A stretch of DNA of 64,000 nucleotides, taken from NCBI GenBank assembly GCA_964487505.1, contig CAZARD010000004.1, positions 16,913-80,912 of the forward strand, written 5' to 3'. Shown here piece after piece: positions 18,201 to 25,244 of the stretch; the stretch's first letter is position 1, and the number at the start of each line of letters is the position of its first letter. The translations under genes and the position numbers were made by a program. Below the pieces are notes generated by a model, which was not told the DNA's origin, searched no databases, and saw only the letters and a program-made list of their open reading frames with translations. The DNA comes from JAFDVJ01 sp964487505. GTDB lineage: Bacteria > Acidobacteriota > Blastocatellia > Pyrinomonadales > Pyrinomonadaceae.

Positions 18201-19809
18201 CGGAAGGCCGAGCGATGCCTGAATCGAAGATCGATACGCCCGCGATTCCATACGTCTCGAGCCTTCGCGAAACCGCGACGGCGTTCGGATCGGCCGGTGA
18301 TACCGATAGTCCGGCGATTCGATACGGCCCCCTCGCGGGATCCGAGCCCGTCTTGAATTTGCCGACAAACTGCCGATCGCGGACATCGAACTTGTTGACT
18401 TCAAGGGATCCGTCGAGACCGACGTACAAAAAACTTTCATCCGCCGATTTGTCGATCAAATTCGGTTCGCTCCCGGCAAAATGAGTCGCGGAAATCTCCC
18501 CGTTCATCGGGTCGATCACCGCCAGACGGTTCCCGTACGCGCCCTCGGTCGACGGCAACGTGGCGTAGATCATACCGTCCGATCTCAGCGTCAAGATGTT
18601 TCTCGGGGAGACCGGAACTATTTTGAACGACGTCCGTACCGGCGGAGTCGAGGCCGGGGTCGGTGTCGGGGTTGTTGATGTGGGCGTCGGAATCGGCTCG
18701 CCGTTCGGGACCAGAGTCGTCTGAACGAGGAACAGTGTGCCGGTGGACGTCGTAAAAGCGATTCCGTTCGATCCCCATCGAACAACCTTCAGCGGATCCG
18801 AATAGTTTATCGGCAATCGCAGCGAACCGGTGACCGAAAGATCGGTGCCGTCGTACGCCTGAATCGATAGCTGATTCTCCGATGTCAGAAGTCTCGCGAC
18901 CGAATAGACCCTGTTGTTCGCGACGTCCGGCACGAACGCCGGTGTCGCGGGCCAGCCGTCGAACGGCAAGACACCGAGCAGGTCTCCCGTGTTCCGATCC
19001 AGAACACGTCCCGAAGACAGAACGAGCTTCTCGCCGAAAACGCGTGCCTTATGATCCGAAGACCAATTGAAAGCGGCTTGACTCACAAGCCCTTTCGAAA
19101 CCACTCCGATCTTGGAGATATTGTTGTTTCCGCTGCCGTAAAGCGTTCCGTCGGCGGAGAACTCGACGAAACGTCGCCCCGAAACCGACAACGATGCTTG
19201 AACTCCGTCCCTGAAAACCGATATCTCGCGAACGTTGTTGTAGGAGTAGTCAGTCTTGGCGACGGCAAGCACGCCTGAGTCACCAGGATGGACCGCGATA
19301 TCCGAGACGGTCATCCTTTCGCTGGCCGTGACGCCGACACCGTAACTTTCCTGCGCCGTACCCGAAACCAGATCGACGCGGCGGACGGATGCCGCGCCCG
19401 AAATATCGACGTAAAGCGTTGCCCCGTCCCGGGACAAGGCCAGGCGTTTCGGTTCACTCCCGACGTGGATGCGCTTCACTACCCGGCCGGAAACAGGATC
19501 GAGCGCCGTAACGGTGTTTCCGCCCTCGGCCGCAGTACTTGGAATCGTTGCGTAGAGAAGACGGTCCCGATGGTTGTAAACAATGTCATTTGCCGGAATC
19601 TGCAATGCTCTGACGAAGGACTCGCCGTCAACAAGAAGGACCCCGTCGCTCGCGCCGGCGTGGCCGATCTCGCTTCGAAACATATTTGCGAACGAAGCGA
19701 CTGCGATCAACAACGAACAGAAGAATAGAAGAGATCGTGGATTTCGGAATGTTCTCACGGCAGTGTCTGAAAGTTTGGTGAAGCCGCGCGGTTGAATCCG
19801 CTTAAACAT
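15217..19809 (-). CDS. Large secreted surface protein: three beta-propellers, two Calx-beta domains, FG-GAP-like C-terminal repeats
   Basis: 1530 residues. A basic N-terminus and hydrophobic stretch (~28-45) form a signal peptide or anchor. Three homologous YncE-like propeller units start near residues 65, 395 and 725; each opens with IxxNxIVYN..LLYATIPST and carries GS(E/K)P(K/R)RLA. Pro/Thr-rich linkers separate them. Two Calx-beta repeats (~1065-1270; VSATAGDDYEAASGTLYFQPGQ and GSDYAIAIGTLMFEPGE) follow. About five repeats of the form GDFDGDGxxDxAVFRPSxxxWY (~1280-1530) carry DxDGDG calcium-binding loops. The same C-terminal module ends the protein at 43.7-47.4 kb. It is probably a cell-surface or exported adhesion protein; no catalytic site is visible. 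Confidence 0.8.
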   Translation of the reverse strand: MFKRIQPRGFTKLSDTAVRTFRNPRSLLFFCSLLIAVASFANMFRSEIGHAGASDGVLLVDGESFVRALQIPANDIVYNHRDRLLYATIPSTAAEGGNTVTALDPVSGRVVKRIHVGSEPKRLALSRDGATLYVDISGAASVRRVDLVSGTAQESYGVGVTASERMTVSDIAVHPGDSGVLAVAKTDYSYNNVREISVFRDGVQASLSVSGRRFVEFSADGTLYGSGNNNISKIGVVSKGLVSQAAFNWSSDHKARVFGEKLVLSSGRVLDRNTGDLLGVLPFDGWPATPAFVPDVANNRVYSVARLLTSENQLSIQAYDGTDLSVTGSLRLPINYSDPLKVVRWGSNGIAFTTSTGTLFLVQTTLVPNGEPIPTPTSTTPTPTPASTPPVRTSFKIVPVSPRNILTLRSDGMIYATLPSTEGAYGNRLAVIDPMNGEISATHFAGSEPNLIDKSADESFLYVGLDGSLEVNKFDVRDRQFVGKFKTGSDPARGPYRIAGLSVSPADPNAVAVSRRLETYGIAGVSIFDSGIARPSATGASSGVVFSPTGDAIYGIESYSSLERITYDSGGTRAATKIPFSTGSRIRFSDGLIYSTIGNVLDPMSNRLVGRFALPDSGFERAAVLDSGNHRAFFASFEYNRLVISAYDSLTFVPLGSIVCPQINLRPRAIERWGNDGLAVVLEGGPMILIRSSLVDPRTEIVGETPPSVVAPTPAPAHPAIVTRIDVPANQIVHNPFNGLVYASVPSTSGGSIANSVTAFDPRTGRVDQSIAVGNKPRRLAFTDDFEKLWVNFDGTSTIRRFDVRTRSQEIEFSPQLQSGGTVVDVEAVPGSHSRVAVSGTNNPPYLFDNGIRLTGIGTGYRSGAMDFSDATGKLISYNGESSGFEMFRMRTGQSGLSAEAISSGLLFGYGCDFVIDSGLLYATSGRVIDPETFSIVGTFAGSGRSVAVDRERKRAFFLENGSISAFDLETFLPLGKINFESPESNASDLIIVGPGMLAYRATSGSQSYVKVVRSRLIAPEIPVPSGFRFRNTFVSVNETAAYATIIVERIGETTDAVAVDFTTRNVSATAGDDYEAASGTLYFQPGQSEAEIKVGILDDGIDELGDEFDVQLLNAREGVLLERNVSRVGIDDPEDFAIVGASPILITESRNGSVATGDLRVRLSNPTNYFLRVNYRTVNGSAVGGSDYAIAIGTLMFEPGETEKPLTLSVYADSVPERYEFFVVELMRDYSNGERTPAATIGIRDRALDLDRPIPFDFDADGRTDASVRRNSDSSWWIRSSSTDQVATAIFGVPGDTVLSGDFSGDKISDIAVFRDSTGEWLYLRSEDGTMGSFAFGLPGDLPASGDFNGDGKMEAAVFRPASATWYIRFAEDDVETVVFGSSGDLPTVDDWDGDGRSDIAVWRRSTGEWWHLRSSDGEFRSFVFGSPTDQAVFGDFTGDRIADAAVYRPSDSGWSIRRSEDGSYFSFVFGLRDDIPVPGDYDGDGRLDAAVFRPSEGMWYLSYSSNGESASIAFGSNGDQPLPQILVR

Positions 19810-20239
19810 TGTAGCAATTCACTAAACACACGGTCAACGCGGTTATTCGCGATGTAGAATGTTGATCGATTCTCTAAATGTTGCTGAAATTGCACTTACA
19901 AAGAAGATGCGGGACGAGCCGTCGAAGCTGGCGGAAATGCGATTGACGAGACAAGTAGAGTATCCTTGTTTTTGAGAACAAACACACAGGCTCATTATGT
20001 CCTTAGGAGGAAACGCCAAGGATCAAAGGAAACGACGGAAGATCGATTTTTGAAAGTCGAGATATTCAAGATTCAAGGCCCGATCCAAGGCGGGGATTTT
20101 GAATCTTTCACCCAGATTACGCGTTAGGTTAGGATCAACGAGTTACGGGCACCGCTTGCGGTGCCCGTTTCGCTTGTCCCCAATTTGTTCACCAATGCCC
20201 TTTACTTGCGATGTGCGACCCTAAAAAAAGCGCTGGACA
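19810..20239. other. 430-bp intergenic region with two inverted repeats
   Basis: No convincing gene is present. It contains AAGATTCAA (20068-20076) paired with TTGAATCTT (20099-20107), and a GC-rich hairpin at 20146-20167. An AGGAGG-like stretch at 20006-20012 precedes only a very short frame. It separates the minus-strand surface protein from the 2-oxoacid oxidoreductase operon, which is transcribed toward it, so it must hold the operon's 3' end and the promoter of the surface gene. A small RNA is possible but not demonstrated. Confidence 0.4.
20146..20170 (+). terminator. GC-rich hairpin, probable terminator
   Basis: CGGGCACCG (20146-20154), loop CTTG, CGGTGCCCG (20159-20167), then TTT. 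The stem is a perfect 9 bp. The short T-run is on the plus strand, although the nearest gene end (vorAC) is on the minus strand. It could act as a stem-loop that stabilises or ends the operon transcript. The direction is uncertain. Confidence 0.5.
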
Positions 20240-21700
20240 TCAAACGCATCGCACGCATTCTTCTGCCCTCGCAACCCGCACAAAGTCCATTCCCGCATCG
20301 ATTGCACGCAGGTTCATTTCCAACAGAGATTCCTTTTTTGTCATATCCCTGATGACGGCGATAACTTCTTCCTTATCAAGCAGGCCTGTCGCGCCCAGAT
20401 AGCCACCTAACGCGACCATGTTTGCAGCTTTCGGACTGCCAAGTTTATCAGCCATAGCCGTCGCGGGCAGCGCGATCACCTCAGTGTCATTACGCGATGG
20501 AGCAATATCGATCAGTGATGAATCGTAGATGATAATGCCGCCGCTCACCACTTCTTTCTCGAATTTTTCAAGCGAAGGGCGATTCATTGCAATCAACACC
20601 GTCGGGTCGCTCACCAAAGGAGAGCCTATTGCGTCGGTTGAAATGTTCACATGACAGTTCGCCGTACCGCCGCGCATCTCAGGACCATATGACGGGATCC
20701 ATGAGACGTGATAACCATGCCGCATCCCTGCTTCGGCAAGCAAGCGCCCGAGAAACAACAATCCCTGACCACCGAAACCGGCGATCTTGATACGCGGGTC
20801 GCGGTAACGCGCTGCCACATCGGTCGCGCTGAATGCCATATGCGTTACCGGTTCATTATCCAAACCCAGGATCGAAGGAATCGTTTCGGGCGCGACTTTT
20901 TCACGATAGCGCGTCCAACCTTCACGCTCTGCCGATAGGTCTTTGATCACGCCCAGCGGAAAGTAAGGTATAAGGTTATCGCGCAGCCAGTTACAAGCTT
21001 CGGGAGGCTGCAATCCCCAGCCCGTCGGACAGGGAGACAAAACCTCTACGAGCGAAAAACCGCGACCCTCGATCTGATTCATTATTGCCTTGCGCACGGC
21101 TTTGCGTGCCTTGGCGCGCGATTTACTGTCGTAAAGCGCGACTCGCTCAATGTATGTAGGGCCGTCAAGACTTGCGAGCAGTTCGGAGACTCTAAGCGGG
21201 TAGCCTTCGTGCTGCAGATCGCGCCCGCGTGGCGAGGTCGTTGTCCTCATACCCATCAACGTTGTTGGCGCCATCTGCCCGCCGGTCATGCCGTAGATGG
21301 CGTTGTTGACGAAGAATACCGTGATTCCCTCGCCGCGATTCGCTGTGTGAAGGATTTCGTTTCCACCGATCGCTGCAAGATCTCCGTCACCCTGATAACT
21401 AATAACGAGACGGTCCGGCAAAGCTCTTTTGACGGCCGTCGCGACAGCGGGTGCTCGACCATGCGCCACCTGTATGTTGCCTACGTCGAAGTAATAATAA
21501 GCGAAGACAGAGCAACCGACCGGGCTGACGAAGACTGTGTTGTCCTGCACTCCGAAATCGTCAAGCGCTTCTGCTATGTACTTGTGCAGGTTGCCGTGTC
21601 CACATCCGGGACAGTAATGAGTCGTTAAATGGTCGCCCGGCTTGCGCTCAAACTCCCCATAAAAACTCTTTGCTCTTTGATATGCTTTCACGTATGTCAT
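20240..21700 (-). CDS. 2-oxoacid:ferredoxin oxidoreductase, fused beta (TPP) and gamma subunits
   Basis: 486 residues from the ATG at 21700 (GAGGATAAAG upstream). The beta part (~1-310) has the TPP/Fe-S motif CPGCGHGNLH and the TPP-binding YQGDGDLAAIGGNE...VNNAIYG. The gamma part (~325-486) begins IKIAGFGGQGLLFLGRLLAEAG and keeps PSYGPEMRGGTANCHV. In most bacteria and archaea these are separate VorA and VorC polypeptides. The start lies inside the end of the alpha gene (53-bp overlap), so translation is probably coupled. The enzyme oxidatively decarboxylates 2-oxoacids to acyl-CoA and reduces ferredoxin. Substrate (branched-chain versus 2-oxoglutarate) is not certain. Confidence 0.88.
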   Translation of the reverse strand: MTYVKAYQRAKSFYGEFERKPGDHLTTHYCPGCGHGNLHKYIAEALDDFGVQDNTVFVSPVGCSVFAYYYFDVGNIQVAHGRAPAVATAVKRALPDRLVISYQGDGDLAAIGGNEILHTANRGEGITVFFVNNAIYGMTGGQMAPTTLMGMRTTTSPRGRDLQHEGYPLRVSELLASLDGPTYIERVALYDSKSRAKARKAVRKAIMNQIEGRGFSLVEVLSPCPTGWGLQPPEACNWLRDNLIPYFPLGVIKDLSAEREGWTRYREKVAPETIPSILGLDNEPVTHMAFSATDVAARYRDPRIKIAGFGGQGLLFLGRLLAEAGMRHGYHVSWIPSYGPEMRGGTANCHVNISTDAIGSPLVSDPTVLIAMNRPSLEKFEKEVVSGGIIIYDSSLIDIAPSRNDTEVIALPATAMADKLGSPKAANMVALGGYLGATGLLDKEEVIAVIRDMTKKESLLEMNLRAIDAGMDFVRVARAEECVRCV

Positions 21701-22751
21701 CTTTATCCTCGCTTGCTTCGATGATCTGTTGAAGCAGTTCGTCTGTCGTCGGCACCATTCCGCCCATGCGCGAATAGAAATGCACAGGGCATTGTCCATT
21801 CACGGCCAGACGCACGTCCTCCACTAATTGACCGTTGCTCAACTCCACGGTCAGGAAACAGCGTGCCCAACCACAAAGCACATCGATCTCACGCGCAGGG
21901 AAGGGCCACAGCGTGATAGGTCGGAAGAGCCCGGCTTTGATTCCAAGTGATCTCGCCTTGTCGACGGCTGTCTTTAGAATTCGCGAAATGATGCCGTGCC
22001 CAACGACGATCACTTCCGCGTCATCGGTCTTGTACTTTTCATACATCTCTGTGCCGCGCTCAGCCTCTCTGTATTTTGCTTCCAGATGGAGGACGTGTTT
22101 TTCGAGCTCTTCGGGAGACAGGTAAATTGAAGTGATCAGGTTGTTGCGTGTCATACGATCCCCGCGTACAGCCCATGTTCTCGCCTGTGGTTCAAAAACC
22201 TCTGTGGGAAACTCCACCGGCTCCATCATCTGACCTATGAAGCCGTCGGTCATAACTACTGCGGGGTTTCGGAAACGTTCCGCAAACTCAAACGCCAGAA
22301 ACGTCAGATCGCACATCTCCTGACAGGAATTCGGAGCAAACACAATCGTGTGATAGTTTCCGTGCCCGCCACCTTTGACGATTTGATGATAATCGCTTTG
22401 TTCAGGAGCTATGTTTCCAAGTCCGGGTCCGCCCCGCGTAATGTCAACGACAACACAGGGCAGTTCCGAACCCGCGAGATATGAAATGCCTTCTTGCATC
22501 AACGAGAGCCCGGGGCCTGAAGATGCCGTCATCGTACGCTCGCCCACCGAAGCCGCTCCGTAGACCATGTTAATTGCCGCGATCTCGCTTTCGGCCTGGA
22601 GAAAAGTCCCGCCGATAAGCGGGAAATATTCCGCCGCTGCTTCAGCTATTTCGCTGGCGGGCGTAATTGGATACCCGTAAAACGAGCGGCAACCTGCCAA
22701 GATCGCTGCCTTGACAACGGCTTCATTGCCTTTGATCAATTCTTTCGCCAT
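21648..22751 (-). CDS. vorB: 2-oxoacid:ferredoxin oxidoreductase alpha subunit, VorB type
   Basis: 367 residues. It opens with MAKELIKGNEAVVKAAILAG and GYPITPASEIAE, the usual start of VorB (3-methyl-2-oxobutanoate dehydrogenase, ferredoxin). The segments ASSGPGLSLMQEGISYLAG, GPGLGNIAPEQSDY and MTDGFIGQMMEP are conserved in the pyrimidine-binding half of the enzyme. It works with the fused beta-gamma chain downstream and the ferredoxin-like delta chain upstream (18 bp away). The three genes form a compact minus-strand operon. Confidence 0.9.
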   Translation of the reverse strand: MAKELIKGNEAVVKAAILAGCRSFYGYPITPASEIAEAAAEYFPLIGGTFLQAESEIAAINMVYGAASVGERTMTASSGPGLSLMQEGISYLAGSELPCVVVDITRGGPGLGNIAPEQSDYHQIVKGGGHGNYHTIVFAPNSCQEMCDLTFLAFEFAERFRNPAVVMTDGFIGQMMEPVEFPTEVFEPQARTWAVRGDRMTRNNLITSIYLSPEELEKHVLHLEAKYREAERGTEMYEKYKTDDAEVIVVGHGIISRILKTAVDKARSLGIKAGLFRPITLWPFPAREIDVLCGWARCFLTVELSNGQLVEDVRLAVNGQCPVHFYSRMGGMVPTTDELLQQIIEASEDKDDIRESISKSKEFLWGV

Positions 22752-22769
22752 ATTGTGAACCTCACTCGC

Positions 22770-23054
22770 TTAACAAGCCGCGTTGACCACGGGAGTCGTC
22801 ACGGCTTTTGGCGGTTGTTCTAATTTGTAAACTGTAATCGCGCCCGGCTCAGGGCAAGCATAAAAGCATACACCGCAGCCAGTGCAGCCGCTTCCCAAGT
22901 ACATAGCCGGATGATAGCCGTGCGCGTTCAAACGGTCACTTAATTTCATCGCACGAGGAACGCAAGCCTCAACGCATAAGCCACAGCCTTTGCATTCCTC
23001 GTAGAAGACTTCTACGCGGCCGCGATCTTCTTTGGCTTTATCTTCACCCTTCAT
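22770..23054 (-). CDS. Ferredoxin-like delta subunit (2x[4Fe-4S]) of the 2-oxoacid oxidoreductase
   Basis: 94 residues with two 4Fe-4S ligand sets: CKGCGLCVEACVP and CTGCGVCFYACPEPGA. It carries electrons from the TPP/Fe-S core to soluble ferredoxin. It is the first gene of the vor operon. The start ATG at 23054 has AAAGGAG at good spacing. The size and position match the delta (VorD/KorD) subunit. Confidence 0.92.
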   Translation of the reverse strand: MKGEDKAKEDRGRVEVFYEECKGCGLCVEACVPRAMKLSDRLNAHGYHPAMYLGSGCTGCGVCFYACPEPGAITVYKLEQPPKAVTTPVVNAAC

Positions 23055-23194
23055 TGTCGTTGCTCCTTTGGCGTGGCAGGATGGCGGAGATGTGTCGCGC
23101 CGTGTCGATGCTTGTTTGCAGGGGGTTAATGCTAAACAAAAAGATTGAACCCGCCTTCCGGGTAAATTGTAATGTCGGTTGCATCAAACTGATA

Positions 23195-23235
23195 TGACGA
23201 CTGTCACCGCACGCTTGTGACGACTGTCACAAGCG
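23195..23235 (-). promoter_or_regulatory. Tandem CRP/FNR-family-like operators upstream of the vor operon
   Basis: TGACGACTGTCAC occurs twice (23195-23207 and 23218-23230). The second is embedded in a perfect 24-bp palindrome CGCTTGTGAC-GACT-GTCACAAGCG (23212-23235), which contains the TGTGA-N6-TCACA form bound by CRP-type regulators. The dyads are ~22 bp apart, two helical turns, and lie ~150 bp upstream of the first vor gene. A weak -10-like TTCAAT (23149-23144) would place them near -64 and -86. The regulator is not encoded nearby. Confidence 0.5.
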
Positions 23236-23319
23236 GAGTTTTTTATTAGCAGTCAGAAGGCAAGAAGGCACCGTGTTGACCTGAATGATAGGGGATGTTT
23301 AGGCGTGGTTCGGGGCTTC

Positions 23320-24669
23320 TTACTTCCCGATGCAAAAGGTCGAGAAGATCCGCGTGAGCATATCTTCCGTCGTCGTTTCGCCGGTGATCTGGCCAAGATA
23401 ACGGATCGCATTGTGAAGGCCGATCAGGACGATCTCTTCGCTCATCTTCTGATCGAGCAGACCGATGGAGTTCTCGATCTCGGCCGCAGTTCTTTCCAGA
23501 AGATCAAAGTGCCTGGCATCGGAGATCAAGAAAGAGCCCGGTTCGATCTGATCGGGCCGGAAAGGGTCGACGATCGCCCGTTCAAGCTCTTCCAGTCCGA
23601 AGCCCGTCTTTGCCGAGACCCGAACAATCTTTGACCGATGGCCCCCGATCCGCTCATCGATCTCCGGGGAAATCCCGAGGTCGATCTTGTTGACCACTAT
23701 CAAATGGTTCAGATCCTCCATCGACTGCCAGATTTCTTCGTCTTCGGCGGTAAATCCGACGGTCGCGTCGAGGAGGAGAATGACCAGATCGGCATCGGCC
23801 ATCGTAAGGCGAGACCGTTCGACGCCAATGCTCTCGACCTTGTCGTCCGTTTCGCGCAAACCCGCGGTGTCGACCAATGAGATCGGGATGTCTCCGATGA
23901 CCAATTTCTCGTGCAACTGATCGCGCGTGGTGCCCGCGATCTCGGTCACGATCGCGCGTTCGTGCCCGAGAAGGGCATTGAAGAGGCTTGATTTGCCAAC
24001 ATTAGGACGGCCGACAAGCGCGACCCGCAAACCGTCGCGGAGCAACCGGCCGGCACGAAACGTCGCAGCGAACGCGCGCGCATCGCTGGCGACCGATACC
24101 AGGTCTTCTCTGAGTCGCGCGCTTTGCAGGTCGGGCAGGTCGTCCTCGACGAACTCCAACGCCGACTCAAGCAAGACGATCGCGTCCAGTAGGCGGTTTT
24201 TCAAAGGCTGCAGCCGATTCGACAGTTCGCCGCGCAACTGCCGGACCGATTGGCGGGCGGCCGCGACCGTTTGCGCGTCGATGAGATCGCGTACGGCTTC
24301 GGCCTGCGAGAGGTTCATCTTGCCATTGCCCAGAGCTCTCAGTGAGAATTCGCCGGGCTCCGCAAGTCGCGCGCCCAGTCCGAGGCAAAGATCGATAACC
24401 TGCCTCAAAACGATCGGCGAGCCATGCCCGGCGACCTCGACGACATCTTCGCCGGTAAACGAGTTCGGCGACTTGAAGTAGGTCACGACCGCCTCGTCAA
24501 GGACATTTCCGTGGTCGATGATTCGGACTAACGTCGCGCGTCGCGGTTCGAATTCGGCGCCTCCGCACAGTTCGCCCGCAACGGCGAGCGCGCCTGGGCC
24601 GCTCAGACGGATCACTCCGATCCCGCTTCTTCCCGAAGGCGTTGCCAATGCGACGATCGTATCACTCAT
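23320..24669 (-). CDS. mnmE: tRNA modification GTPase MnmE (TrmE)
   Basis: 449 residues. The N-terminal folate-binding domain (~1-118) contains ATPSGRSGIGVIRLSGP and PGEFSLRALGNGKMNLSQAEAV. The inserted G domain carries GRPNVGKSS (~220), the G2/G3 region GTTRDQ and DTAGLRET, and NKID. The C-terminus ends FCIGK, the family's catalytic CxGK motif. It partners MnmG. It closes the rpmH-rnpA-yidD-yidC-jag-mnmE series, 73 bp after jag. Confidence 0.97.
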   Translation of the reverse strand: MSDTIVALATPSGRSGIGVIRLSGPGALAVAGELCGGAEFEPRRATLVRIIDHGNVLDEAVVTYFKSPNSFTGEDVVEVAGHGSPIVLRQVIDLCLGLGARLAEPGEFSLRALGNGKMNLSQAEAVRDLIDAQTVAAARQSVRQLRGELSNRLQPLKNRLLDAIVLLESALEFVEDDLPDLQSARLREDLVSVASDARAFAATFRAGRLLRDGLRVALVGRPNVGKSSLFNALLGHERAIVTEIAGTTRDQLHEKLVIGDIPISLVDTAGLRETDDKVESIGVERSRLTMADADLVILLLDATVGFTAEDEEIWQSMEDLNHLIVVNKIDLGISPEIDERIGGHRSKIVRVSAKTGFGLEELERAIVDPFRPDQIEPGSFLISDARHFDLLERTAAEIENSIGLLDQKMSEEIVLIGLHNAIRYLGQITGETTTEDMLTRIFSTFCIGK

Positions 24670-24742
24670 TACAAAAAGGTCGATGGCCGAATGGCCTCAA
24701 CGCCAGATAACGATCAGCCATCAAGCCAACCCGGGCCCGATG

Positions 24743-25192
24743 TTACTTCAAGCGGACCTGCAAACGGCGATCGCGACCATCACCGACGGATTCGGTGACC
24801 AGGTCTTCCTCGGGCTGGAGAGTCAGATGGATCACGCGCCGTTCGGTCGAATTGAGTTTTCCGAACGTGAAAGGCCGTCCGCTCTTCCTCACGTTCTGCG
24901 CCGCAAACCGCGCCATCGCCTGAAGTTCGGCCTTGCGTGTGCGCCGGAAACCATCCGCATCGCAAACAAACCGCTGGCTCCGATCGAGCGATCGCCCAAA
25001 GATCTGAAACAGGATGACCTCGAAGGCGTCGAGCATCTCGCCGTTCTCGCTCAGCAAATAATGCACATCGTCGCCCTTCAGATTGAGAAGGCAACCCTCG
25101 TCCGTCCATTCCGAAGTAACCTTCAGGTCAAATCGCATGTCGTCGAGCAGTTCGGTCAAAAATGCTTCGGCTTGTTGGCAGGTTTCGTTCAT
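24743..25192 (-). CDS. jag: Jag/SpoIIIJ-associated KH-R3H RNA-binding protein
   Basis: 149 residues, short for Jag because the N-terminal Jag_N domain is missing. A KH-like domain covers ~15-80 (MLDAFEVILFQIFGRSL), and an R3H domain the last ~60 residues (LNSTERRVIHLTLQPEEDLVTESVG, the R-x3-H signature). Jag/KhpB proteins bind RNA and are routinely encoded beside yidC, as here (52 bp downstream). The role is RNA binding linked to cell envelope growth in other bacteria. Confidence 0.87.
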   Translation of the reverse strand: MNETCQQAEAFLTELLDDMRFDLKVTSEWTDEGCLLNLKGDDVHYLLSENGEMLDAFEVILFQIFGRSLDRSQRFVCDADGFRRTRKAELQAMARFAAQNVRKSGRPFTFGKLNSTERRVIHLTLQPEEDLVTESVGDGRDRRLQVRLK

Positions 25193-25244
25193 AAATCCCT
25201 CCGGTCAAAAGAAAGACGGCGAAAACTAGACTCAGACAGTTTGC

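Noticed and set aside
20146..20167. tRNA stem or rRNA fragment
   Set aside because: Only one hairpin, with no cloverleaf arms; better read as a terminator-like stem.
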